Source: Robertmurraya massiliosenegalensis JC6 (lineage in GTDB: Bacteria; Bacillota; Bacilli; Bacillales; Cytobacillaceae). Taken from it: a stretch of 64,000 nt of DNA. The translations under genes were made by a program, and so were the position numbers. The stretch spans positions 494,758 through 558,757 of the forward strand of contig NZ_HE978511.1 of the NCBI RefSeq assembly GCF_000311725.1. The letters are read 5' to 3'. The notes beneath the pieces were generated by a model, which worked only from the letters and a program-made list of their open reading frames with translations, was not told the origin of the DNA and made no database searches. Below, one piece after another: positions 10,096 to 18,922 of this stretch (its first letter is position 1; every line of letters starts with the position of its first letter).

Positions 10096-11565
10096 TTAAC
10101 TTCTTTGTAGTTGTTTAATTGCTTCTTTAGCTACTTCACGGTCATCAAAATCAAAAACTTGATCACCGATCAACTGATAGGTTTCATGACCTTTCCCGGC
10201 AATTAGAATAACATCACCTGGCTCTGCCGTTTCAATCGCATAATATATTGCTTTTTTACGGTCTACCAACACCTCAAATGATTGACCCGTCACACCTGCT
10301 TCCATATCCTTTAAAATTTGTTCTGGATCTTCACTTCGTGGATTATCAGAAGTGAAAATGGAGCGGTCACTATATGCACAAGCAACTTGCGCCATTATCG
10401 GTCGCTTCGTACGGTCCCTGTCTCCTCCGCAACCAATAACGACAGAAACCTTGTTTTGGGCAAACTCCTTGATCGTTTTCAATACATTCTCTAAGCTATC
10501 AGGTGTGTGTGCATAATCTACAATCACGGTGAAGTCTTGACCAAGATCCACTAGTTCAAAGCGTCCCGCTACACCTTTTATCGTTTCAATGGAGGAAATG
10601 GCATCTTCGATTGAAATACCAGAGCAAATCGCAGCCCCAATACTAGCAAGCGCATTATAAACACTAAATTTCCCAATTAAACTCATCGTGATCTTATGCA
10701 TCCCAAAAGGACTTTTTAATTCAAACTCAGTCCCTTGTGAAGTGATTTGAATATTAGTTGCACGAAGGTTTGCCTCTTTATCGATCCCATAAGTGAGCAC
10801 ATGACCACTCGTACTCTCCATAAATAGTTGACTTGCTTCATCATCCACATTTAAGATAGCAAATTTTGGGTTGTGCAAATGATATGTATTTCCCAATTGG
10901 GAAAATAATAAGCTTTTTGCTCTCTTATATTCATCCATCGTATGATGATAATCGAGATGATCCTGTGTTAAATTCGTAAATACCGCAACATTAAAGTCTG
11001 TTCCATGGACTCGACCTTCGACTAGAGCATGTGAAGAAACTTCCATAACTGCCGTATCAACACCAGCCTCGACCATTTGCTTAAATGTCTTTTGTAAAGT
11101 CAAACTTTCTGGCGTCGTATTTTTCGTTTCCATTTGTTTCGAACCTATTTTCGTATACATCGTACCAATTAAACCTGTTTGCTGGTTTGCATCAGAAAGT
11201 ATCTTTTCAATGAGATGACTGGTCGTTGTCTTCCCATTTGTACCCGTAATTCCTATCATATGAAGTTTATGACTAGGTTGACCATAAAATGCATCAGATA
11301 ATACAGCCATTGCTCGTTTTGTACTTTCTACGACAATAACCGGAACCGGTAATGATAATCGTTTTTCGGCCAAAACGGCAACAGCCCCTTGCTTCACAGC
11401 TGATTCAGCGTAATCATGACCGTCCACCGTATACCCTTTTATACAAATAAAAAGACTTCCTTCTACGACTTTACGGTTGTCATTTTCAATCGATTCAATT
11501 TCAGGATTATCGACATGCTCACAATTAATGAAATGAAGACTCTTAAGTAAAGTATGTAAATTCAA
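10096..11565 (-). CDS. murE: UDP-MurNAc-tripeptide ligase MurE (meso-diaminopimelate-adding)
   Basis: Cytoplasmic ATP-dependent ligase. 489 residues. N-terminal domain with [19 protein letters not shown]-loop GTNGKTTT at 108-115, HLDYHHT, and DNPR at 407-410. DNPR is the motif of meso-diaminopimelate-specific MurE, so the cell wall should be the A1-gamma DAP type. The start is TTG 11565, which aligns with the family N-terminus; GAGAGG is 12 bases upstream, a rather long spacing. A terminator separates it from spoVD. Confidence 0.95.
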   Translation of the reverse strand: MNLHTLLKSLHFINCEHVDNPEIESIENDNRKVVEGSLFICIKGYTVDGHDYAESAVKQGAVAVLAEKRLSLPVPVIVVESTKRAMAVLSDAFYGQPSHKLHMIGITGTNGKTTTSHLIEKILSDANQQTGLIGTMYTKIGSKQMETKNTTPESLTLQKTFKQMVEAGVDTAVMEVSSHALVEGRVHGTDFNVAVFTNLTQDHLDYHHTMDEYKRAKSLLFSQLGNTYHLHNPKFAILNVDDEASQLFMESTSGHVLTYGIDKEANLRATNIQITSQGTEFELKSPFGMHKITMSLIGKFSVYNALASIGAAICSGISIEDAISSIETIKGVAGRFELVDLGQDFTVIVDYAHTPDSLENVLKTIKEFAQNKVSVVIGCGGDRDRTKRPIMAQVACAYSDRSIFTSDNPRSEDPEQILKDMEAGVTGQSFEVLVDRKKAIYYAIETAEPGDVILIAGKGHETYQLIGDQVFDFDDREVAKEAIKQLQRS

Positions 11566-11779
11566 AATTGATCATATCCTCTCTTAAAGGTACGGACACC
11601 TTGCTTTAATGTGCGGGATCCTTATTTGTCTTGGGTGTGTACGCTTTTTGCTGGATTCCTTCGAGAGTGCTCTTTCAAAACTCGCGCTTTTTATTTTACA
11701 TGAAAACCAAACATTTCGCTATTTTTTCTCGAGATATTGATCTGATTTGAAATAATGGCAAAAATTTTGAGTTATATGA

Positions 11780-11814
11780 AAAAAGCGAGAGGCGAATTAA
11801 TTTCTGCCTCCCGC
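11780..11814 (-). terminator. Intrinsic terminator after spoVD
   Basis: Minus strand: GCGGGAGGC (11806-11814) pairs with GCCTCTCGC (11785-11793) with one G-T pair; followed by TTTTTTC. Confidence 0.8.
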
Positions 11815-11819
11815 CTTGA

Positions 11820-13760
11820 CTATTCCTTTTTTTCCTTTGTTTCCGAATCATCAAAATACAGTCTAATTGTCGAACCTTCCTTCAGCTTTATACCACCTTG
11901 TGGTGTTTGCTTCACGACCGTATCTCCTTGTCCACTTGCATCAATTTTGAAATTCACAAATATCTCACGAATATCTTTTTTCGACATTCCGACCATGTCT
12001 GGTACTTCGATCATCACAGGATCTTCCCAATTCTTTCTCACCTTTTCGATTTGATCTTCACGTGGTTCAACTCCGATCGCTCTTAAGCTATCACCCATGA
12101 TATTTCCAACTATCGGTGCAGCGACGGTCCCCCCGAACTGGAGCGTCCCTTTTGGGTTATCGACGGCAACATACACCACTAATTGCGGATCATCTGCAGG
12201 TGCAAAGCCAATGAAAGAAACGATATGATTGTTTTCCATATAACGACCATCTTTTACTTTTTGGGCTGTTCCAGTCTTTCCACCTACCCGATACCCTTCC
12301 ACGAATGCTTTTCCCCCTGTTCCTTGTGCAACAACTGTTTCAAGGGCATGCCTAATCTCTTTTGACGTATCTTCTGAAATAACTTTTCTTTTCGCTGTTG
12401 GTGAAGTTTTCATGGCGACCTCTCCACTTATAGGATCAACCAACTCCTTTGCGATATATGGAGTGTAGAGCGTTCCACCATTAATCGCAGCAGACAGCGC
12501 GGTAACCTGTTGGATCGGTGTCACTGAGACCCCTTGACCGAAAGCTGTTGTCGCAAGCTCAACAGGCCCAACATTCTCAAGATTAAAGAGAATTCCTTTT
12601 CCTTCCCCTTGTAAATCTATCCCTGTTTTCTCCCCAAACCCAAAATCCTTAATGTATTTAAAAAGCGTTTCTTTTCCTAATCGTTGACCCAATTCAACGA
12701 ATCCTGGGTTACAGGAGTTCTGGACAACTTCAAGAAATGATTGACTCCCATGTCCTCCCCTTTTCCAACAATGAAGGGTCGATCCGTTCACCTTTACCGA
12801 ACCTGAGTCATGAAAATGATCTTTTTCTAAATCAACCTTCCCTTCTTCTAATGCTGCTGCTAAAGTAATAATCTTAAAGGTAGAACCTGGCTCATATGTA
12901 CTCCAAACCGGCAAATTCCGATTATATACTTCAGGTGCAACATCCTGAAAATTGGTTGGGTTAAAACTCGGCCTACTGGACATTCCTAATATTTCTCCTG
13001 TATTAGGGTCCATCGCAATCGCAATCGCTCCATCTGGATTATACGTAGCTTCTGCAATATCCAGTTCTCTCTCGATAATGCTTTGCACTTTTGAATCAAT
13101 CGTTAATTTTAAGTCAAGGCCATCTTCTGGCGCCTTGTAATCATCAGCTTTGTCGTTCATACGATTATGCTTAGCATCAGCGTAGAACTCTACAGAGCCC
13201 CTTTTCCCTTTTAACTGGTCATCATAATACAGTTCAAGTCCCATTAAACCTTGATTGTCAATGCCGGTGAATCCTAACACATGTGATAAATATTCCCCAA
13301 AAGGATAGTATCTCTTTGAATCTTTCCCAATATAAACACCTGCGAGATCAAGATTTCGAACTTCAGCTGCTTTTTCATTTGAAATTTTGCGTCCCTCAGA
13401 TATTCGCACATTTAAACTTTTCTCTGTTATCTGTTTGTATATCTTTTCTTTCGAAGCATTCAAGACAGCCGCAAGCTTTTCTGCTGTTTCGGCTGGATCC
13501 TTCACTTGTCTTGGAAACACATAAACCGTAGGTGCACTCATATTTGTCGCTAATGCTACACCATTTCTGTCAACGATTTCCCCACGATCAGGTTCAAATG
13601 GAATTTCCCGGCTCCATAAATTTTCAGCCCCATCGGTTAACCAATTTCCAAGGAAAAATTGGACATACCCAAGCCTGATATCAATAATGAAAAAAATGAG
13701 AAAACCAGCAAGCAACGCAATTGTTAACCTTTTTCTAACTGTTACATTCGAAACCCGCAT
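11820..13760 (-). CDS. spoVD: Sporulation penicillin-binding protein SpoVD
   Basis: Class B transpeptidase for spore cortex peptidoglycan, partner of SpoVE. 646 residues, identical in length to B. subtilis SpoVD. Membrane helix at about 15-33, PBP dimerisation domain, transpeptidase with serine motif STFK (nucleophile Ser about 293), SCN-type second motif (QNSCNP) and KTGT, then one PASTA domain (VPDMVGMSKKDIR). ATG 13760 follows GGGGGAGG; an in-frame ATG at 13781 overlaps that ribosome site and is rejected. Two cysteines near the active site occur in QNSCNP and LHCWKRG, consistent with the redox control known for SpoVD. Confidence 0.95.
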   Translation of the reverse strand: MRVSNVTVRKRLTIALLAGFLIFFIIDIRLGYVQFFLGNWLTDGAENLWSREIPFEPDRGEIVDRNGVALATNMSAPTVYVFPRQVKDPAETAEKLAAVLNASKEKIYKQITEKSLNVRISEGRKISNEKAAEVRNLDLAGVYIGKDSKRYYPFGEYLSHVLGFTGIDNQGLMGLELYYDDQLKGKRGSVEFYADAKHNRMNDKADDYKAPEDGLDLKLTIDSKVQSIIERELDIAEATYNPDGAIAIAMDPNTGEILGMSSRPSFNPTNFQDVAPEVYNRNLPVWSTYEPGSTFKIITLAAALEEGKVDLEKDHFHDSGSVKVNGSTLHCWKRGGHGSQSFLEVVQNSCNPGFVELGQRLGKETLFKYIKDFGFGEKTGIDLQGEGKGILFNLENVGPVELATTAFGQGVSVTPIQQVTALSAAINGGTLYTPYIAKELVDPISGEVAMKTSPTAKRKVISEDTSKEIRHALETVVAQGTGGKAFVEGYRVGGKTGTAQKVKDGRYMENNHIVSFIGFAPADDPQLVVYVAVDNPKGTLQFGGTVAAPIVGNIMGDSLRAIGVEPREDQIEKVRKNWEDPVMIEVPDMVGMSKKDIREIFVNFKIDASGQGDTVVKQTPQGGIKLKEGSTIRLYFDDSETKEKKE

Positions 13761-13795
13761 ATTCGAACGAACCTCCCCCATGTTTGGCTCGTTCA

Positions 13796-13824
13796 AATAT
13801 ATGCTTGTACCAAAATAAATAGAA
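13796..13824 (-). promoter_or_regulatory. Possible sigma-E promoter of spoVD
   Basis: CATATATT (13796-13803) resembles the sigma-E -10 (CATACAnT); TTCTATT 14 bases upstream is a weak -35. B. subtilis spoVD is sigma-E dependent. Weak match. Confidence 0.3.
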
Positions 13825-13849
13825 CGCACCAATTGTTAAAGTGCGTTCT
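13821..13849. terminator. Hairpin between the DCC gene and spoVD
   Basis: AGAACGCAC (13821-13829) and GTGCGTTCT (13841-13849) form a perfect 9 bp stem with an 11-base loop. T-rich runs on both sides suggest a terminator for the DCC-family gene on the minus strand. Confidence 0.6.
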
Positions 13850-13943
13850 AGTTTATTTTTTCATTTTATTGAATGGGCTTGTGCTAATAGCTCGTAGATT
13901 TCCAACAAAAGCAGCCGGAGTCAAAGTTTGTACTTTGACAGCT

Positions 13944-14336
13944 CTAAGATAAGAACCGTTTTCTTACATCCGGAGATGGTAACAGACACTGATCTTTTTT
14001 CCCGAACCATTTATATCTATTTTTAGCGATCATTCCATAAAAAAAATCTCGCAAAGGTTTCGGAATAACGACTAGGGCATACAGCAACTTCCATGCTCCT
14101 GTTATATTCTTACAAACACGAAGGGCAGCGGATGATTTAACATAATATCGTTCACCCTCTATAAGAACAAAACTATCGATCTCACTTGAAACGTTACATT
14201 TATTTAATAACATTTTCCCGATATCACTTTGCAATGAAGCAAACGTAAAGACACCATCCGGGTCTCTTTTGATGATAAATTGTACGCTTTGATCGCAAAG
14301 ATTGCACTCACCATCAAATAGAATAATCCTTTCCAT
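13944..14336 (-). CDS. DCC-family thiol-disulfide oxidoreductase-like protein (DUF393, YuxK type)
   Basis: 130 residues with the hallmark DGECNLC at 8-14 (cysteines 11 and 14), followed by FIIKRDPDG and the ASLQSDIGK segment typical of the family. No signal peptide, so probably cytoplasmic. Biochemical role of the family is not settled. It sits alone between pbpB and spoVD, flanked by a hairpin on each side, and is absent from that place in B. subtilis; this looks like a single-gene insertion into the division cluster. Redox control of SpoVD is known in Bacillus, so the neighbourhood is suggestive, but no link is shown here. Confidence 0.85.
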   Translation of the reverse strand: MERIILFDGECNLCDQSVQFIIKRDPDGVFTFASLQSDIGKMLLNKCNVSSEIDSFVLIEGERYYVKSSAALRVCKNITGAWKLLYALVVIPKPLRDFFYGMIAKNRYKWFGKKDQCLLPSPDVRKRFLS

Positions 14337-14681
14337 ATCCGTACCACCTTTTTAAGTACTTCTATTATCAATTAGGCTTTTTTTACAAACATGGTTACTT
14401 TTGGAAAATAACAAGAAACAAAATGCGTGATTGAGGGAGCGAACAGCGCCGTCGCACACTTCATGTATAGCCATAACCGTAATACGAGGGTAAAAACCGG
14501 ATTTTGGGTTTTTACATATAACCATAATCTATACGAAAACAGCGATCACTTATCATTGTATTATACTTGATGTTCATAAAAAAAACTTTTTTAAACTGGA
14601 GATTCTGTTTTTCATAATAGAAAAGACTGCAGACAAATATTTTGCCTACAGTCTGAAACAAAGGTGTGATTAGCCGTTCTT
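14337..14681. other. Intergenic region pbpB-DCC gene with short repeats and hairpin
   Basis: 345 bp without a gene. Besides the pbpB terminator it holds a hairpin (GTAAAAACC at 14490-14498 with GGTTTTTAC at 14507-14515) flanked by two imperfect direct repeats of the form CATrTA-CCATAA-nTA-TACGA (about 14462-14486 and 14515-14536). No coding signal. Confidence 0.55.
14624..14654 (-). terminator. Intrinsic terminator after pbpB
   Basis: Minus strand AGACTGTAGGCAAA and TTTGTCTGCAGTCT form a long stem (14624-14654, one mismatch) followed by TTTCTATT. Confidence 0.8.
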
Positions 14682-16871
14682 TCATCCACCTTTAGGAATT
14701 TCTTCCTCTTCCTCTTCTTCGTCCACATCAACGATTTCCTCTTTTGTGTCAGGAGTTTGTAGTTGAACTACTAAATAATCCCCTTCTTTTAATTTCGTAC
14801 CTGCTGCTAAATTTTGCTGGCTCACATACCCACTACCTGAAATATTTAATTGTAGTTTTGCTAAATTCGCCACTTTCATGACATCTCTTAGCGACCAACC
14901 TTTCATTTCAGGTAATGTGATATCACCGTTTGTTTGGACAATGACCTTTTCACCTTCTAATAGCGGTTGTCCTTTTGCAGGGAGCTGCTTCACAATTTCG
15001 GTACCATTTCCTAAGACTACTGCATTAACACCCAGATCTTGAAGCGCACTCACACCGTTCTCAACACTAAGCCCCATTACATTTGGGATCTCGATCGTCT
15101 TTGAAGCTTCCACTTCAGTAGGCTGAATGCTTAAATACTGGAGACTATTTTGCATCACCTGTTTAAAAATTAAAGAAACTGGTTTATATCCATCAGAAGA
15201 ATTATCGATTTGTGGTTGCTGAACCATAACATAGACTATTAACTCTGGATCATCTGCTGGGGCCATTCCCATGAAAGAATATACATAATCATTTTTTCCA
15301 TGAAGATATACACCATTTTGCGTTAAGTTTGCCGTTCCTGTTTTTCCAGCAATATCATAGCCTTCTATGTTATATCTCTCATATCCCGTTCCTTTAGGAG
15401 AAGTGATAACCGTCTCCATAATTTCCCGCACTTTTTTTGCTGTTCCCTCAGATATAGGATTGCCCACCACTTCTGGCTCTGACTTTTTGACGGTCTTATT
15501 CGACGCTGGATCAACTACTCTATCAATAATTTGCGGCTTTAACATTCTTCCATCACCGGCAATCGCTGTTGCTGCTTGGATTTGTTGCAGCGGTGTAATC
15601 GCTGTTCCTTGACCATAACCTGTTGTTACTTTATCGAGTGGATAATTATAAACAATTTTTCCGCCCGTTTCATTCGGGATCTCAATTCCTGTTGGATTTT
15701 CGAACCCAAACTTTGTTAAGTATTCACGATACGTATCGAAACCAAGCTTTTCTTGAACTATTTTCGCAATAGCTACGTTTGATGATCGCTGAAAACCTTC
15801 TAGATATGTGATGGATCCCCAACCGACTTTATTATGATCTCGAATTGCATCGGAATTTTTCGTAGGTTTAAATGAACCAGACTGATATTGTTCATTTAGA
15901 TTTAACACTTGTTCTTCAAGGGCAGCTGCAAGGGTAAAAATCTTCATCGTTGATCCTGGTTCATATGATACTTCAACCGCTTCATTCAACCATGTTTTCT
16001 CAATACCCTCCCGCGTTTTTGGATGAAAGGTAGGTCTTTGCCCCATCGCCAAAATATCACCAGTTTTTGGGTCTGCGACAAGGGCAACCATTTTCGCAGG
16101 CTTATATTGTTCATCTGCTTGATTTAACGCATCCTCCAAAAATGTTTGGATTTTCTTATCTAACGTTAAATAAACATCTTGCCCATCTTTGGCTGGAGTA
16201 ATTTTTTGTTCACTGTCAGGGAGAATATATCCCCATAAATCACTTGAATAGTTAATAGACCCATTTTCCCCCGTCAGAATATCATTTAAGGATTTTTCAA
16301 GTCCTAATTGTCCGACTGGGATCGTTTCTCCTTCTTTCGTATCCACATACCCAATTAAATGGGACGAAAACACACCATTTGGATAAAAACGTTTGGATTC
16401 TCTAACAAAAGTGATACCTGGTAATTTTAATTCTTCTATCTCTTGCTTCGTTTGAAGCGGAATATCTTTTCCAGCTCGACCAAATTCAACTTGAAACTGG
16501 CCTTCCTTTGATAAAATTCTCAAAATCTCTGATTCTGCTAAATCGAGATATTTCGCTAGTTCTCTAGCGGTTTTTTCTTTATCGGAAACGTAATTCGGTT
16601 TCATACTTTCGTCTAAAATAGCAACCACCGTGTACGACGAAGTATCTTCTGCAATTACTTCTCCATTTCGATCATAAATTGTTCCTCTTTTCGCTTCTAA
16701 TACTCCATTCTTATTATAGATTTGCTGTGCCTTTGCTGCTAACGGTTGCCCAGCAGCCTCCCCTGTAACTTGAATAGAGACGAAACGAAATAGTAAGACA
16801 AAAAAGAGCAGGCAAAATAAAATAAATAAAATTGCTGCTCCTACATTCATATTTGGCTGTTTTCTTATCAT
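14682..16871 (-). CDS. pbpB: Septal penicillin-binding protein PBP2B
   Basis: Essential class B transpeptidase of the division septum, partner of FtsW. 729 residues: membrane helix about 11-33, dimerisation domain, transpeptidase with STMK at 307-310, SSN motif near 362-364 and KTGT near 514, then two C-terminal PASTA domains (IPNVMGLSVENG and LPEMKGWSLRDV) and an acidic tail of repeated Glu. ATG 16871 overlaps the ftsL stop codon (ATGA), the usual coupled arrangement. Confidence 0.96.
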   Translation of the reverse strand: MIRKQPNMNVGAAILFILFCLLFFVLLFRFVSIQVTGEAAGQPLAAKAQQIYNKNGVLEAKRGTIYDRNGEVIAEDTSSYTVVAILDESMKPNYVSDKEKTARELAKYLDLAESEILRILSKEGQFQVEFGRAGKDIPLQTKQEIEELKLPGITFVRESKRFYPNGVFSSHLIGYVDTKEGETIPVGQLGLEKSLNDILTGENGSINYSSDLWGYILPDSEQKITPAKDGQDVYLTLDKKIQTFLEDALNQADEQYKPAKMVALVADPKTGDILAMGQRPTFHPKTREGIEKTWLNEAVEVSYEPGSTMKIFTLAAALEEQVLNLNEQYQSGSFKPTKNSDAIRDHNKVGWGSITYLEGFQRSSNVAIAKIVQEKLGFDTYREYLTKFGFENPTGIEIPNETGGKIVYNYPLDKVTTGYGQGTAITPLQQIQAATAIAGDGRMLKPQIIDRVVDPASNKTVKKSEPEVVGNPISEGTAKKVREIMETVITSPKGTGYERYNIEGYDIAGKTGTANLTQNGVYLHGKNDYVYSFMGMAPADDPELIVYVMVQQPQIDNSSDGYKPVSLIFKQVMQNSLQYLSIQPTEVEASKTIEIPNVMGLSVENGVSALQDLGVNAVVLGNGTEIVKQLPAKGQPLLEGEKVIVQTNGDITLPEMKGWSLRDVMKVANLAKLQLNISGSGYVSQQNLAAGTKLKEGDYLVVQLQTPDTKEEIVDVDEEEEEEEIPKGG

Positions 16872-17224
16872 TGCCCTTGCACAACCTTGACGTTATTTTC
16901 ATTTAACTTCAAACCGAGTTCTTTTGCCTTTGCCCATATTCTTTCATATGTACTCAGTTCTTCTACCTGCATAGCAAGATCTGCGTTCACTTTTTGTTGG
17001 GACTCGATCGATGTTGATATCACTTGAATATCTTTGTTTATTTCATATATAGACGCTTGATTTGAAATAATTTGCACAGCACCAAAACAAAGAGCTACAC
17101 AAAATACTGCTCCTAATATTTTCTCACCAGGAGAGAAACCCAATCGATTCTTTCGTACTATTTTCGGTGCTTGCACCTGTTTCTGTTGTTGTTCTTGTTG
17201 AAGCTTCCTTGCTAAATTCCCCAT
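16868..17224 (-). CDS. ftsL: Cell division protein FtsL
   Basis: 118-residue bitopic divisome protein. Cytoplasmic basic Gln-rich tail, membrane helix at about 36-55 (LGAVFCVALCFGAVQII), then a leucine-zipper-like extracellular coiled coil (residues 58-105). Length and position between rsmH and pbpB match FtsL. ATG 17224 has AAGGAGGG upstream. Overlaps pbpB by 4 bp. Confidence 0.93.
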   Translation of the reverse strand: MGNLARKLQQEQQQKQVQAPKIVRKNRLGFSPGEKILGAVFCVALCFGAVQIISNQASIYEINKDIQVISTSIESQQKVNADLAMQVEELSTYERIWAKAKELGLKLNENNVKVVQGQ

Positions 17225-17260
17225 TCTTTTCCCTCCTTGGATTTAGATATTTGCTATAGG

Positions 17261-18193
17261 CTAGCGTTTTTCAGCAATTCTTAATTTTGCTGATCTGGCC
17301 CGATTATTTTCTTCCAACTCTTTTTCAGTCGGTAAAATTGGTTTTCTTGTAACGAGCTTTAATACAGGCTTGTACTCATCTGGGATAATTGGAAGACCAT
17401 GAGGTAAATCTGGTGTCTCACTTGCTTTTTTAAAGGTCACTTTACAAATTCGATCCTCTAATGAATGGAAAGTGATGACACTAATTCTCCCACCCGGAGC
17501 TAATATTTCGATGGCTTGCTGGAGTGATTTCTCAAATACTCCTAATTCATCATTGACGGCAATTCGAATCGCTTGAAAAATCCGTTTTGCTGGATGTCCA
17601 CCCTTTCGTCTAGCCGGGGCAGGGATCGCATCCTTAATAATATCGACAAGTTCCCCTGTCGTTTCAATTGGTTTATTTTCCCTTGCTGCTTCAATTTTAC
17701 GAGCAATTTGTTTTGAGAATTTTTCTTCTCCATAACGATGGAAAATTCGTAATAGATCATTGAAACTCCATTCATTCACTACATCATAAGCAGAAATAGG
17801 TGCTTCTTGATCCATTCTCATATCAAGTGGAGCGTCGTGGTGGTAACTAAACCCTCTCTCCGGAGTATCTAGTTGCGGGGACGAAACTCCAAGGTCGTAC
17901 AAAATTCCGTCTACCTTATCGACTCCTCTTTTGGCAAGCTCCTCTTTTAAATGAAGGAAATTGCTTTTAATGATCGTAATTCGCTCACCATATTGGGCCA
18001 ACTTTACTTTAGCATTTGCGATGGCGATATCATCCTGGTCAAAGGCATACAGCTTTCCCTTAGACGATAGCTTTGAGAGGATAAGTGAACTATGTCCTGC
18101 TCCCCCCATCGTACAGTCGACATATATTCCGTCTGGGTTAATATTTAATCCTTCTACCGTTTCATGTAATAACACTGTTGTATGTTCAAACAT
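17261..18193 (-). CDS. rsmH: 16S rRNA (cytosine-1402-N4) methyltransferase RsmH
   Basis: S-adenosylmethionine-dependent methyltransferase acting on the ribosomal P site. 310 residues. Starts [19 protein letters not shown] site [11 protein letters not shown], then [29 protein letters not shown] and [15 protein letters not shown] 18193 has AAAGGTGG upstream; an in-frame upstream start at 18211 lacks one. Second gene of the dcw cluster. Confidence 0.96.
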   Translation of the reverse strand: MFEHTTVLLHETVEGLNINPDGIYVDCTMGGAGHSSLILSKLSSKGKLYAFDQDDIAIANAKVKLAQYGERITIIKSNFLHLKEELAKRGVDKVDGILYDLGVSSPQLDTPERGFSYHHDAPLDMRMDQEAPISAYDVVNEWSFNDLLRIFHRYGEEKFSKQIARKIEAARENKPIETTGELVDIIKDAIPAPARRKGGHPAKRIFQAIRIAVNDELGVFEKSLQQAIEILAPGGRISVITFHSLEDRICKVTFKKASETPDLPHGLPIIPDEYKPVLKLVTRKPILPTEKELEENNRARSAKLRIAEKR

Positions 18194-18259
18194 GCTTGTC
18201 CACCTTTCCAATCGTCAGACTTAGGAGTTAATGATTCTTGATGCTACATGTGATCGAAA

Positions 18260-18691
18260 TTAAATATCAAATCCAATCATATTTTCTGCAATCTCTGCAA
18301 AAGATTCTTCTGACTCTGAAAAATAGTCTTCCCAAAGATCCTTACTCCATATCTCAATTCGATTGGAAACACCTAACACAACACATTCTTTATCTAGTTT
18401 TGCGTATTGCATCAATGGGGAAGAAATATTGATCCTTCCTTGTTTATCAAGTTCACATTCAGTGGCACCTGAAAAGAAAAATCGAGTAAATGCGCGGGCA
18501 TCTTTTTTCGTTAATGGCAATCCTTTTAATTTTTCTTCAATAAGGGACCATTCAGATAGCGGGTAACCAAATAAACATTGATCAAGGCCTCGTGTCAAAA
18601 CAAATGTTTCGCCTAAATGATCACGAAACTTAGCGGGCACGATAAGACGACCCTTTGTATCAACATTATGATGGTATTCACCCATAAACAT
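18260..18691 (-). CDS. mraZ: Transcriptional regulator MraZ
   Basis: DNA-binding protein with two SpoVT-AbrB-like swapped-hairpin domains that autoregulates the dcw cluster. 143 residues, the standard length, beginning [15 protein letters not shown]; the motif repeats as [14 protein letters not shown]. The start at 18691 follows GTGGG-rich DNA instead of a classic ribosome site. GTGG repeats upstream are likely its own binding sites. Confidence 0.96.
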   Translation of the reverse strand: MFMGEYHHNVDTKGRLIVPAKFRDHLGETFVLTRGLDQCLFGYPLSEWSLIEEKLKGLPLTKKDARAFTRFFFSGATECELDKQGRINISSPLMQYAKLDKECVVLGVSNRIEIWSKDLWEDYFSESEESFAEIAENMIGFDI

Positions 18692-18693
18692 AC

Positions 18694-18747
18694 CCACTAC
18701 CCCCACTCTCTATTCTAAATGTACCACAATCCCCCACTTTCCTCCAC
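18694..18747 (-). promoter_or_regulatory. Probable MraZ binding repeats
   Basis: On the minus strand GTGG occurs at 18744-18747, 18734-18737 and 18724-18727, exactly 10 bases apart. Two more GTGG lie at 18703-18706 and 18694-18697. Known MraZ boxes are GTGGG-like repeats at about one helical turn, immediately upstream of mraZ. Confidence 0.6.
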
Positions 18748-18774
18748 CTTATTTTATAAAATTCTTTATTCGAA

Positions 18775-18811
18775 TAAAAAAACCTTCCTAAATGTTGAAA
18801 ATAGGAAGGTT
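18775..18811 (-). terminator. Second terminator of the DUF6230/DUF6114 locus
   Basis: AACCTTCCTA (18781-18790) and TAGGAAGGTT (18802-18811) form a perfect 10 bp stem; on the minus strand it is followed by TTTTTTATTC. Confidence 0.85.
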
Positions 18812-18863
18812 TTACTACGGAATCATAAGGTTATTAATTTGTAACCTAACTTTCGACCTGTTC

Positions 18864-18921
18864 AATAAAAAGGGGAACATATAATGAGGAGCAATCCCTA
18901 TTATGCGTCCCCCTTTTTATT
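18864..18921 (-). terminator. First terminator, directly after the coiled-coil gene
   Basis: AATAAAAAGGGG (18864-18875) and CCCCTTTTTATT (18910-18921) are perfectly complementary, enclosing a further imperfect stem. It begins 2 bp after the stop of the upstream gene, in tandem with the terminator at 18775-18811. Confidence 0.75.
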
Positions 18922-18922
18922 A

